Below, piece after piece: positions 25,465 to 33,679 of a stretch of 64,000 nucleotides of DNA. The stretch spans positions 62,001 through 126,000 of the forward strand of contig NZ_JXQC01000003.1 in assembly GCF_001305965.1 (NCBI RefSeq). Direction: 5' to 3'. This DNA comes from Erythrobacter sp. SG61-1L. Its GTDB lineage: Bacteria > Pseudomonadota > Alphaproteobacteria > Sphingomonadales > Sphingomonadaceae. The notes below the pieces were generated by a model, which saw only the letters and a program-made list of their open reading frames with translations, was not told where the DNA came from and made no database searches. The position numbers were made by a program, and so were the translations under genes. Within the stretch, counting starts at the first letter, position 1. Each line of letters starts with the position of its first letter.

Positions 25465-25998
25465 TCAGGGAAGAGTGGGGCGGAAGCGTAGCATGTTCGC
25501 AAGTACGCCGTCCCGCCGGACGAAATGATGGTAAAGGGCGGCTGCCGCGTGCACACAAATCAGGCCCAGCAGCACCCAGGCCAGTTGCTCGTGCCATTCG
25601 CCAAGCCGGTCCGCCAGATCGCTGTCATGCTTCACCAACGCAGGCAGTTTCACGCCGAAGAGCTTGAATTTGCGCATCTTCGCGCTGGACTGGGCCCAGC
25701 CCAGCAGGGGCATGGCCAGCATCCCGGCATAAAGGGCAATGTGGGAAATGCCCGCTGCAAAGCGCAGCAACGGGTTGGTCTCATGTAGCCGTTCGAACCG
25801 CACAGCGACACGAAACAACAGGCGCAGGGCTGCAAACGCCAGGATCGCAAGGCCGATTGCCCGGTGCATGTCGAGCCAGAACAGGCGGCTGTCCGGATCT
25901 TCCATTCCTTCATGTGTGAAGCCGATCACAAATACCACGGCGATCAGCACGGCACTGGTCCAGTGAAACGCCACTCGCAACGCATGCCCCTTCATCAT
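25465..25998 (-). CDS. cytochrome b561 family membrane protein
   Basis: This 177-residue di-heme b-type cytochrome has four membrane helices. I start it at the first of two ATGs at 25998, where AGGGAG lies 7 bp upstream; an in-frame extension to 26316 has no coding character. Candidate heme ligands are the His residues in VAFHWTSA, LDMHRAIG, GISHIALY, GEWHEQLAW and ICVHAAAALYHH. Such proteins shuttle electrons between quinol or periplasmic donors and acceptors, or scavenge superoxide (CybB). It is divergent from the cytochrome-porin gene at 26146 and is followed by the FecR-like protein. The context suggests a role in transferring electrons to or from the periplasmic c-type cytochromes encoded next door, by inference. 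Confidence 0.85.
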   Translation of the reverse strand: MMKGHALRVAFHWTSAVLIAVVFVIGFTHEGMEDPDSRLFWLDMHRAIGLAILAFAALRLLFRVAVRFERLHETNPLLRFAAGISHIALYAGMLAMPLLGWAQSSAKMRKFKLFGVKLPALVKHDSDLADRLGEWHEQLAWVLLGLICVHAAAALYHHFVRRDGVLANMLRFRPTLP

Positions 25999-26145
25999 TC
26001 GAACGCTCCCTGAAGTTCCGATGCTCAGACGCCGCCGCTTGCCGATCGCCTCAGTCGCCCAAAAATTTTTTCGTCGGCCGAACTGGGGAGGGAGCCGGTG
26101 GGCGGCGTCTGGGCCAACAGCGAGTGCTCTCTTGAGGGGAAATTT

Positions 26146-27489
26146 ATGCGGTATTATCTGCTTGGCGGCGCCAGTGCCCTGCTTGGTGCGGCCTTGATGA
26201 GTCCGGGCTGGCTGGCGCCCGATCCGGCTCGGGCGCTGCCATCCTATGCCCGCCAGACGGGTGAGGACTGCGCGGCCTGCCACGTCGGCGGCTTCGGCCC
26301 GCAGCTGACGCCGCATGGGCGGGACTTCAAGATCAACGGCTTTTCAGACGGAACGACCAAGATCCCGCTTTCCGGCATGGCCGTGGCCAACTTCACTCAC
26401 ACCGCAAAGGCGCGGGAAGACGTGATTTCCGACCATGACGGCCGCAACGACAATGTCGCTCTGCAGGAGGCGTCCGTTTTCTTGGCTGGCCGTCTGGCCA
26501 AAGGGCTAGGCACATTCGTGCAGACGACCTATTCGGAAGTGGATCGCGCCACGGCGCTGGACCATGCCGAAGTCCGCTATGCTCACCCGGTCAAGATCGC
26601 TGGTGCTGATGCGGTGATTGGCGTGGACATCAACAATAACCCGACCCTGTCCGATCCGTTCAATTCGGTTGGGGCATGGAGCTTTCCCTATACAAGTTCG
26701 GACCTCGGCTTCGAAGGCGCGGCTGCGCCGTTGTTGCAGGGCGGGATCGAACATCAGGCCGTGGGCGCCACTGCCTTCCTTTCGATCGCAGACGGGCTTT
26801 ACGCCGAAGCAGGCGGTTATCGGTCGCTGCGCCCATCGCTGCTCGGCACGTTCGGGATCGAAGCCGAAGCGGGCAGCATCAGCGGGGTCGCGCCCTATTG
26901 GCGCCTTGCCTATTCAAAGGATTTCGGCCGCTCGAATGCCTCCATCGGTGTGATCGGGATGAGCGCGCATCTCAACCCCGACCGCGACGGTGGGCCGACC
27001 GACAAATTCAGCGATGTCGGCGTAGATGCGACTTACCAGTTCCTGGGTAACCGCAAAAACATCGTCAGCGCGAATGCGTCCTACATTCATGAGAACCAGA
27101 CGCTGGACCATGCCGTCTTTGCGGGCGAAACGAGCATGGCAAATCACAGTCTCGATACGATCTCCGGCGATGTCAGCTGGTATTACAAGAAGCATTTCGG
27201 CCTGACGCTGGGCGGCTTCAGCACCACCGGCACGCGCGACACGGACCTGTTCGCACCGGCTGCAGAGGAAGGCAGCCGCACCGGCAAACCCGATACGGCC
27301 GGCTATATCCTTCAGGCCGACTATTCCCCCTGGGGCGGCGAAGGGCAGTCCACTTTCGCCAACCTGCGGCTGGGCCTGCAATACAAGGGTTACACGAAGT
27401 TCAATGGCGCGAGCCATGACTATGATGGTTCGGGCCGGGCGGCGAGCGACAACAACACTGTCACGGCCTTCATATGGACCGCATTCTGA
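26146..27489 (+). CDS. fused monoheme cytochrome c-porin, Cyc2-like
   Basis: The 447-residue protein begins at the ATG at 26146, with GAGGGGA 5 bp upstream. A signal peptide ends around DPARA. Next comes a short heme domain LPSYARQTGEDCAACHVGGF, with the CxxCH at residues 42-46, and then PQLTPHGRDFKINGF. The remaining 370 or so residues look like an outer-membrane beta-barrel: alternating amphipathic strands, Gly/Asn turns and a C-terminal Phe (TAFIWTAF). An N-terminal x-ARxTG-x2-C-x2-CH...FGR-x-FK-x-NG segment fused to a porin is the architecture of Cyc2, the outer-membrane iron oxidase. Sequence divergence means the iron-oxidising role is not established here. A soluble cytochrome c gene follows directly, giving a possible trans-envelope electron path. 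Confidence 0.7.
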   Translation: MRYYLLGGASALLGAALMSPGWLAPDPARALPSYARQTGEDCAACHVGGFGPQLTPHGRDFKINGFSDGTTKIPLSGMAVANFTHTAKAREDVISDHDGRNDNVALQEASVFLAGRLAKGLGTFVQTTYSEVDRATALDHAEVRYAHPVKIAGADAVIGVDINNNPTLSDPFNSVGAWSFPYTSSDLGFEGAAAPLLQGGIEHQAVGATAFLSIADGLYAEAGGYRSLRPSLLGTFGIEAEAGSISGVAPYWRLAYSKDFGRSNASIGVIGMSAHLNPDRDGGPTDKFSDVGVDATYQFLGNRKNIVSANASYIHENQTLDHAVFAGETSMANHSLDTISGDVSWYYKKHFGLTLGGFSTTGTRDTDLFAPAAEEGSRTGKPDTAGYILQADYSPWGGEGQSTFANLRLGLQYKGYTKFNGASHDYDGSGRAASDNNTVTAFIWTAF

Positions 27490-27509
27490 GCCAGCTGGAG
27501 ATGGGTTCC

Positions 27510-27902
27510 ATGAGAAAGACAGCAATGGCCGCGATTCTGGCAATGGTTCTGGGTGGGCTTGGCGTTTCCATGCCTGCTCGTTCGCAGCCGGCAGGCGACG
27601 CGGATGCGGGCGGCGATGTGTTCGACAGCTATTGTTCCGATTGCCATTCGGTTTCGCCAAAGGGCACGAACAAGAAGGGGCCTTCGCTTTACAAGGTGAT
27701 CGGACGGAAGGCGGGCGCGATCTCCGCCTTTTCCTACTCGGCGCCGATGAAGTCTTCCGGCATTGCGTGGACGCCCGATAAAATTGCGGCCTATCTCGCC
27801 AATCCCAAGGCCGTGGTTCCGGGAGGGACCATGAAGTTCAAGGGACTGGCGAAGCCTGCCGACCGGGCGAATGTGATTGCCTATCTGGCTAATCCGGATT
27901 GA
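27510..27902 (+). CDS. class I c-type cytochrome
   Basis: This 130-residue protein resembles mitochondrial-type cytochrome c and bacterial cytochrome c2. A signal peptide (MRKTAMAAILAMVLGGLGVS) is followed by the heme motif CSDCH. The Met ligand is in PGGTMKFKGLAKP, and the helix ending ANVIAYLANPD closes the fold. I chose the ATG at 27510, with GGAG 9 bp upstream. It starts 20 bp after the cytochrome-porin stop, so the two are an operon. It would carry electrons between the outer-membrane heme protein and an inner-membrane complex or oxidase. Confidence 0.92.
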   Translation: MRKTAMAAILAMVLGGLGVSMPARSQPAGDADAGGDVFDSYCSDCHSVSPKGTNKKGPSLYKVIGRKAGAISAFSYSAPMKSSGIAWTPDKIAAYLANPKAVVPGGTMKFKGLAKPADRANVIAYLANPD

Positions 27903-27958
27903 GCTTGCCCGATGCCGGCTGAACCTTGCGGGCCGGGGGTAATTCCGCCTTCGGCCCG

Positions 27959-28558
27959 TCAGTTCCGGCGATAGGCCTTGATAAAAGTCGAGACGGCCGC
28001 CGTCACGGCGTAGTCCGCAGTAAATGCAGCCGGGGCGCCGAACAGCAATGGTTCCATGATCCCGGCTTCCAGCAAGACCTTGAATTGGTGGGCGGCAATC
28101 TGTGGGTCAGCGATTTCCATGTCCTCCCTTGCGGACAAGGCGCGCATATAGTCCGTAATCGCGTCCAGCCCGCGCTGTGGGCCCAGGGCATAGAGATGCT
28201 CACCCAGCCTTTCGCGGGCCGGGCTTTCTGCAATGGCCGTGCGCGTAACGGACAGCGCTTCAGGCGATGCCAGAAGCGTGAGATAGGCAAGGCCAAACCG
28301 GTGGAGCACTTCCTCCACATCCGGTCGGGACGCATCCAGCAGATCGATCAGATCCTGCCCCTGATCTTCCAAGGCATCGATCATCGCTGCCGCGAACAGT
28401 TCATCCTTCGACTTGAAGTAGCCGTAGAGAGTGGCCTTCGAACCGCCGACTTTCGCGGAAATGGCGGCCATGCTGGCCCGTTCGAAGCCGACATCCCGGA
28501 AAATATCCTTCGCCGCCTTGATGATCGCGCGGCGGCGATCGTCAGTTCTTACCCGCAT
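27959..28558 (-). CDS. TetR/AcrR-family repressor of the EmrAB-type operon
   Basis: The 199-residue protein has a TetR N-terminal helix-turn-helix (RRRAIIKAAKDIFRDVGFER, then SKATLYGYFKSKDELF) and a ligand-binding C-terminal domain of the AcrR/TetR_C type. The gene is divergent from the NodT-EmrA-EmrB operon, the classic layout for a local efflux repressor. A perfect 17-bp palindrome lies between them at 28628-28644. Ligands would be toxic hydrophobic compounds exported by the pump. Confidence 0.92.
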   Translation of the reverse strand: MRVRTDDRRRAIIKAAKDIFRDVGFERASMAAISAKVGGSKATLYGYFKSKDELFAAAMIDALEDQGQDLIDLLDASRPDVEEVLHRFGLAYLTLLASPEALSVTRTAIAESPARERLGEHLYALGPQRGLDAITDYMRALSAREDMEIADPQIAAHQFKVLLEAGIMEPLLFGAPAAFTADYAVTAAVSTFIKAYRRN

Positions 28559-28599
28559 CGCGGCCTCTCCTTTTCTGAACCAGCATGTACAGTTTTGGC

Positions 28600-28644
28600 T
28601 TGACTGGCAAGTCCCCTGCTTTAATTGAACTGAACGGTTCAGTT
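28600..28644 (+). promoter_or_regulatory. efflux operon promoter with TetR operator
   Basis: TTGACT (28600-28605), 16 bp, then TAATTG (28622-28627) form a candidate sigma-70 promoter. Immediately after it, AACTGAAC-G-GTTCAGTT at 28628-28644 is a perfect palindrome with 8-bp arms covering the predicted transcription start. It ends 2 bp before the first in-frame ATG (28647), so repression there would block both transcription and early elongation. Confidence 0.7.
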
Positions 28645-28658
28645 TTATGGGCTACGTT

Positions 28659-30089
28659 ATGATTCGACGGAATTTTTCCGCGCAGCGTCTGCGTGCTGGG
28701 GTGCTTATCGGCGCGCTGCTTCTCGCTGGCTGCGTTACGCCTCCTCACGCAGCCGATCTGCGCAGCCCGGCCTCGCCGGATAGCCTAGGGGCGACACGCA
28801 GCTTCGCGGCCCCTGTGGGGGAATGGCCATCGGACCGCTGGTGGGAAGGGCTGGGCGATCCGCAGCTTTCCGCGCTGATCGAGGAGGGTCTGGCAGGCGC
28901 CACCGATCTGCGCGTGGCGCAGGCACGGTTCGATCGTGCCGATGCAATCGTTCAACAGGCGCGCAGCCGTTTGCTACCGACAGCATCGCTCGCGGCCGAG
29001 GGCGGTGTCACCAAGCAGAGCTATAATTACCTCTTTCCCAAGGAAGTGGCGCCCCAAGGTTGGCCCGATTACGGGCAGGCAAGTCTTGGCCTCAATTGGG
29101 AGCTGGACTTCTGGGGCCGCAATCGCGCCGTGCTTGCGGCAGCACTCTCCGATGCGGAAGCAACTGGGGCGGAGGCAGCATCGGCGCGGCTGGCTGTCTC
29201 GGCGGGGATCGCTTCGGCCTATGCCGATATGGCGGGCCTTGAAGCCGAACGGGATTCCGCCGAACTGGCAGTGACCGTCCGGGCGAAGACTCTGGACCTG
29301 ATGACCCGGCGCAAGGCGGAAGGGCTGGAAAACCAAGGGGCCGTCAGCCGTGCCGAGGCAAACCTTGCTGGCGCAAAGGGCGATCTTGCCGCACTCGATG
29401 AGGCGCTGGCCATCACCCGCAATCGCATTGCCGCGCTGTTGGGTGCGGGGCCTGATCGTGGCCTTGCCATCGGCCGCACTACTTCTGCCGCGCATGCGGA
29501 TTTCGCCCTGCCGGACCAACTGCCCGCCGAACTGATTGGCAGGCGCCCTGACATCGTTGCGGCTCGCCTTCGGGCAGAGGCCTCCGCAAGCCGCATCAAG
29601 GCTGCACGTGCCGCCTTCTATCCCAACGTCAATCTGGCCGGCCTGATCGGTTTCCAAGCGCTGGGCATTGGAGATGTTTTCAAATCCGGCTCCGAATTCG
29701 GCACTGCCGGGCCTGCCATCAGCCTGCCTATCTTCGACGGAGGGCGGCTGAAGGGCCAGTATCGCGCAGCAGAGGCGGATTATTCCGCCGCAGTCGCGCA
29801 ATATGACGGCGCCCTGGTGCAGGCCCTGCGCGAAGTCGCCGATGCCGCCACGAGCCAGCGTGCGCTGGAGGAAAGGCTCAGACTCGCGGCACAGGCTGAA
29901 CAGGCTGCGGAAGCAGCGTGGACGGTGGCGAACAACCGCTATCGCGGCGGCCTTGCGACCTATCTCGATGTGCTGGCAGCCGAAGATGCGCTGATCGCGG
30001 CCCGGCGCAGTGTCGCCGTGCTTCAGACCCGTGCCTTCGCTCTCGATATCGCTTTGATCCGCGCGCTCGGCGGCGGTTACCGTTCCTGA
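28659..30089 (+). CDS. NodT-family outer-membrane efflux lipoprotein
   Basis: The 476-residue outer-membrane factor has a signal peptide with lipobox LLAGC (Cys25). It has two TolC-like repeats and the signature IGRRPDIVAARLRAEASASR. I use the ATG at 28659; another at 28647 abuts the TetR operator and has no ribosome-binding site. Neither start has a strong Shine-Dalgarno. It is the first gene of a three-gene efflux operon, before the EmrA-like fusion protein (13 bp) and the EmrB-like transporter. It provides the exit duct for a MFS-driven tripartite pump. Confidence 0.92.
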   Translation: MIRRNFSAQRLRAGVLIGALLLAGCVTPPHAADLRSPASPDSLGATRSFAAPVGEWPSDRWWEGLGDPQLSALIEEGLAGATDLRVAQARFDRADAIVQQARSRLLPTASLAAEGGVTKQSYNYLFPKEVAPQGWPDYGQASLGLNWELDFWGRNRAVLAAALSDAEATGAEAASARLAVSAGIASAYADMAGLEAERDSAELAVTVRAKTLDLMTRRKAEGLENQGAVSRAEANLAGAKGDLAALDEALAITRNRIAALLGAGPDRGLAIGRTTSAAHADFALPDQLPAELIGRRPDIVAARLRAEASASRIKAARAAFYPNVNLAGLIGFQALGIGDVFKSGSEFGTAGPAISLPIFDGGRLKGQYRAAEADYSAAVAQYDGALVQALREVADAATSQRALEERLRLAAQAEQAAEAAWTVANNRYRGGLATYLDVLAAEDALIAARRSVAVLQTRAFALDIALIRALGGGYRS

Positions 30090-30102
30090 TTGGGGAAAGT
30101 AG

Positions 30103-31269
30103 ATGACCAAGATCACCCATGTCGTCGAGCATGACGTCTACACTACAACCGAGGAAGAAAGCCCTGCCGAGGAGGTAGCGCGCAAGGGCAAGCGCAAGCG
30201 CCTGTTCCTCGCGTTGGGGGCCAGCGTCGTGGTGCTGGGCGGACTTTACTTTGCCTACGATGCCATCTTCGCCTCCCGTTATGTCTCGACCGATAATGCC
30301 TATGTCGGTGCAGACGTGGCGCAGGTTACCCCACTGGTCGCCGGGCCTGTCGTGGAAGTGACAGTGCAGGATACGCAGGCGGTCAAGCGTGGCGATGTGC
30401 TGGTGCGGCTTGACGATACCGATGCGCGGCTTGCCCTTGCAGAGGCGGAAGCAGCCTTGCAGGCAGCGGAACGCCGGGTGCGCGGCATTGTCGCCACCGA
30501 CAGCGGGCTTGCCTCGCAAGTCGCCGCGCGAGGTGCGGAACGGGCGCAGGCCGCCGCGCGGCTTGCTTCGCGCAAGGCAGACTTGGACAAGGCCCGCATT
30601 GATCTTGAACGGCGCGAGGCGCTCGCTGCCTCCGGCTCGGTCTCCGGTGAGGAACTGACCAGCGCCCGCAATGCATTCAACATCGCCTCGGCCAATCTTC
30701 GCTCTGCAGAAGCGGAGCAGGCATTGGCGGCAGCGAACCAGTCGGCAGCGGCCAGCCAGCAGCGCGCCAATTCCGCGCTGATCGAGCATTCGACCGTCGA
30801 CACCAACCCCGAAGTAGCTGCAGCCCGCGCCCGGCGTGACCGGGCCAAGGTCGATCTGGAGCGGACGGTAATCCGCGCGGCAGTGGACGGCGTTGTCACG
30901 CGCCGTCAGGTCCAGGTGGGGCAACGTGCTCAGCCCGGCACGGTACTGATGATGATTGTCCCGACTCAGCAGGCCTATGTCGATGCGAACTTCAAGGAAG
31001 TGCAATTGGCAAAGGTCCGGCCCGGACAGCCGGTGACGCTACATTCCGACCTATATGGCAGCGATGTGGAATATCACGGCAAGGTCGTGGGCTTCTCGGG
31101 CGGTACTGGTGCTGCCTTCGCCGTTGTGCCGGCCCAGAACGCCACGGGCAACTGGATCAAGGTGGTTCAGCGTCTGCCGGTGCGGGTCGCGCTCGATCCC
31201 AAGGAGCTTGCGCAGCATCCGCTCCGCGTAGGCCTTTCCATGAACGTCACAGTCGACGTTTCCGAATAG
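30103..31269 (+). CDS. EmrA-like membrane fusion protein (HlyD family)
   Basis: The 388-residue protein has a cytoplasmic N-terminus and one membrane anchor (LFLALGASVVVLGGLYFAYD). The lipoyl/barrel-sandwich halves flank a long Ala/Glu/Arg-rich coiled coil, residues about 100-230. STDNAYVGADVAQVTPLVAG is the EmrA/VceA signature, and TVIRAAVDGVVTRRQVQVGQ is the second lipoyl half. The protein bridges the EmrB-type pump and the NodT channel. It is 8 bp upstream of the transporter gene. The likely function is multidrug or organic-acid export. Confidence 0.93.
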   Translation: MTKITHVVEHDVYTTTEEESPAEEVARKGKRKRLFLALGASVVVLGGLYFAYDAIFASRYVSTDNAYVGADVAQVTPLVAGPVVEVTVQDTQAVKRGDVLVRLDDTDARLALAEAEAALQAAERRVRGIVATDSGLASQVAARGAERAQAAARLASRKADLDKARIDLERREALAASGSVSGEELTSARNAFNIASANLRSAEAEQALAAANQSAAASQQRANSALIEHSTVDTNPEVAAARARRDRAKVDLERTVIRAAVDGVVTRRQVQVGQRAQPGTVLMMIVPTQQAYVDANFKEVQLAKVRPGQPVTLHSDLYGSDVEYHGKVVGFSGGTGAAFAVVPAQNATGNWIKVVQRLPVRVALDPKELAQHPLRVGLSMNVTVDVSE

Positions 31270-31277
31270 GTCCGGCC

Positions 31278-32840
31278 ATGGCCAGCACGGCAATCTCTCC
31301 ATCGGGGGCGGGGCAGACTCCCGCCGGCCCGGTGCCCCTTTCCGGCTTGCGCCTGCTGATTGCTGCGCTGGCCATCGGCTTCGGCAATTTCCTCGTCGTC
31401 CTCGATACGACGATCGCCAATGTCTCTGTGCCGAACATCGCCGGTTCGCTGGGCGTTTCGGCCAGTCAGGGGACATGGGTCATCACCTCTTACGCGGTGG
31501 CGGAGGCAATCACGGTTCCGCTGACAGGCTGGCTGACCAAGCGGTTCGGCGCGCAGCGCGTGTTCATTACCTGCTATTTTGCTTTCGGCGCCATTTCGCT
31601 GCTTTGCGGCCTTGCCCAGTCACTGGGCATGCTGCTGGCTGGGCGGGTGTTGCTGGGGCTTGTCGGCGGACCGCTGATGCCGCTTTCCCAGATGCTGCTG
31701 CTGCGCATCTTCCCCCCGCAGAAGGCCACTATCGCGGCGGTTATCTGGGCGATGACGACCCTGATCGCGCCGGTCGCCGGTCCGATCCTTGGCGGCATCA
31801 TCAGCGATTCGATCGGCTGGCCCTGGATCTTCCACATGAAGGTGCCCATCGCGCTGATTGGCGGCTTTATCGCTTGGACGATGCTGCGCGGCCAACCTGA
31901 TCCAAGGGAACGAGCGCGGATCGACGTGGTTGGCCTGGTGCTGCTGATCGTGTGGGTCGGCGCGCTGCAGATCATGCTGGACGAAGGTCGCAACCATGAC
32001 TGGTTCGCTTCGGGCGAGATCGTTGTTCTGGGCATTGTCGCAGTGGTTGGCTTCATCGCCTTCCTGATCTGGGAACTGACAGAGCCGAACCCCATCGTCG
32101 ATCTGCGGATTTTCCGCCATCGCGGCTTCACAGCCTCAGCGATTACCTACAGCGCAGGCTTTGCCGCCTTCTTCGCATCGCTGGTGCTGATCCCGCTCTG
32201 GTTGCAGACCAACATGGGCTACACCGCCACCTGGGCTGGGCTGGCTACTGGCATGATGGGCCTTCTGGCTATCGCGAGTGCGCCAGTGGTGGGCAAGGCA
32301 GTGGAGAAGATCGACGCCCGGCTGATCATCTGTACCGGCCTGATCGGGCTGGGCGCTATTCACCTGTGGCGCATGAGCTTCACGCCGGATGTGACGTTCT
32401 GGCAGATGGCCTGGCCGACACTGGCATCGGGCCTGTTCATGGTGATGTTCTTCATCCCCGTCACCGGCCTTGCCATGGCGAGCGTCGATCCGGAGGAGGC
32501 GGCCAATGCGGCGGGCGTGTCCAACTTCATGCGCACTCTGGCGGGGGCCTTTGCTGCCGCTCTCGCCCAGACCGGATGGAGCAATGCCGCGCGCACCAGC
32601 CAGACGGAAATGGCGGGAGCCATGACACATGCGCAGGACGTAGTGGACGGGATGGTGGCAGGCGGGGCATCGCCCGATGCTGCGGTAGCCAATCTTTCCT
32701 TCCTGGTGGAAGGGCAGAGCCTGATGGTGGCAACGTTGCATATTTTTGCGATCATTGCGCTAGTGTTCTTTGTATCGGCGACTCTGATCTGGCTCGCGCC
32801 CCGGCCGAAAGGGCCGATCGACACGGCTTCCGGGCACTGA
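31278..32840 (+). CDS. EmrB/QacA-type DHA2 MFS drug exporter
   Basis: This 520-residue transporter has 14 predicted membrane helices, typical for the DHA2 subfamily. Motif D1/C-like sequences are visible: FLVVLDTTIANVSVPNIAGS in helix 1 and GWLTKRFGAQRVFI in the first cytoplasmic loop. Motif C is APVAGPILGGIISD. It exports lipophilic drugs or toxic metabolites by proton antiport through the EmrA-like adaptor and NodT channel encoded upstream. It is the last gene of the operon; the next gene, on the same strand, starts about 195 bp on with a sigma-factor function. Confidence 0.94.
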   Translation: MASTAISPSGAGQTPAGPVPLSGLRLLIAALAIGFGNFLVVLDTTIANVSVPNIAGSLGVSASQGTWVITSYAVAEAITVPLTGWLTKRFGAQRVFITCYFAFGAISLLCGLAQSLGMLLAGRVLLGLVGGPLMPLSQMLLLRIFPPQKATIAAVIWAMTTLIAPVAGPILGGIISDSIGWPWIFHMKVPIALIGGFIAWTMLRGQPDPRERARIDVVGLVLLIVWVGALQIMLDEGRNHDWFASGEIVVLGIVAVVGFIAFLIWELTEPNPIVDLRIFRHRGFTASAITYSAGFAAFFASLVLIPLWLQTNMGYTATWAGLATGMMGLLAIASAPVVGKAVEKIDARLIICTGLIGLGAIHLWRMSFTPDVTFWQMAWPTLASGLFMVMFFIPVTGLAMASVDPEEAANAAGVSNFMRTLAGAFAAALAQTGWSNAARTSQTEMAGAMTHAQDVVDGMVAGGASPDAAVANLSFLVEGQSLMVATLHIFAIIALVFFVSATLIWLAPRPKGPIDTASGH

Positions 32841-33034
32841 CCGGGCCCTTTTCCGCCACGCGGCGATTTTTCTTCCGGTGCGACTGGGGAGGGTGCCCAT
32901 CGGTGTCGTCCCGGCTGTGACGGGAAAGGGGGCGCAGCCCTTGCCGTCGCATGGAAATTTGCCGCGGAGCGTATTTGGGTGCAGGAAGTGTCGGTAACGC
33001 GCCCGGCCGGCGGTTTGCCGGCAAGGGCGGCGGG

Positions 33035-33679
33035 ATGAAGCCACACGGGCCGGGGCAGATTATGGTTCCCGAGGACAATGCGGCACAGGCAGCCGGCCTT
33101 GCGCAGGTTCTGGTGCAGCATAGCGGCGAGTTGCTGCGCTTTCTGGCCGCGCGCTGCGGCGATGCGGCCGAAGCGGAAGATTTCCTGCAGGAATTGTGGA
33201 TCAAGGCATCGCGCCAGTCCGCTGGGCCTATCGGCGACGGGCGGGCATATCTGTTCCGCATGGCAAACAACATCGTGCTGGACGCGCTTAAGATGCGCCG
33301 CCGGGCAATGGTTCGCGACCGTAGATGGATCGTGGAGGAGGCAGGCGCGGAAGGCCCGCCGGAAGACCGGCCCGATCCCGCCCCCAATGCCGAGGAAGAT
33401 GCATCCAGCCGGCAGGAGGCCGAACTGGTGCGCAAGGCAGTGGCCGGCCTGCCCCCCGGCGCGCGCGAGGCTCTGCGTCTCTATCGTTTCGAGGGCAAAT
33501 CCCAGGGAGAAATCGCGCAGATATTGGGCATCAGCCGCAGCGGGGTGGAAAAGCATCTGGCGCTGGCCATGAAACATCTTCGCAATGCGCTGGCCGACTG
33601 TGGATTGTATGGCGCGGCGGCGTCTGAACAAGCGGGGACGCCCGGCGGATCGGTTCCGCCTGCGGGGCAACTGACATGA
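33035..33679 (+). CDS. FecI-type ECF sigma factor (cassette 1)
   Basis: The 214-residue ECF sigma factor has region 2 (LLRFLAARCGDAAEAEDFLQ, then ELWIKA) and region 4 (LPPGAREALRLYRFEGKSQG, then EIAQILGISRSGVEKHL). An acidic, Pro-rich linker of about 30 residues joins them. I chose the ATG at 33035, with GGGCGGCGGG just before it; 33062 is an alternative, and a further extension to 32951 seems non-coding. The stop overlaps the FecR start (ATGA), so sigma and anti-sigma are translationally coupled. It should direct transcription of the TBDR at 34550 on receptor signalling. Confidence 0.88.
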   Translation: MKPHGPGQIMVPEDNAAQAAGLAQVLVQHSGELLRFLAARCGDAAEAEDFLQELWIKASRQSAGPIGDGRAYLFRMANNIVLDALKMRRRAMVRDRRWIVEEAGAEGPPEDRPDPAPNAEEDASSRQEAELVRKAVAGLPPGAREALRLYRFEGKSQGEIAQILGISRSGVEKHLALAMKHLRNALADCGLYGAAASEQAGTPGGSVPPAGQLT

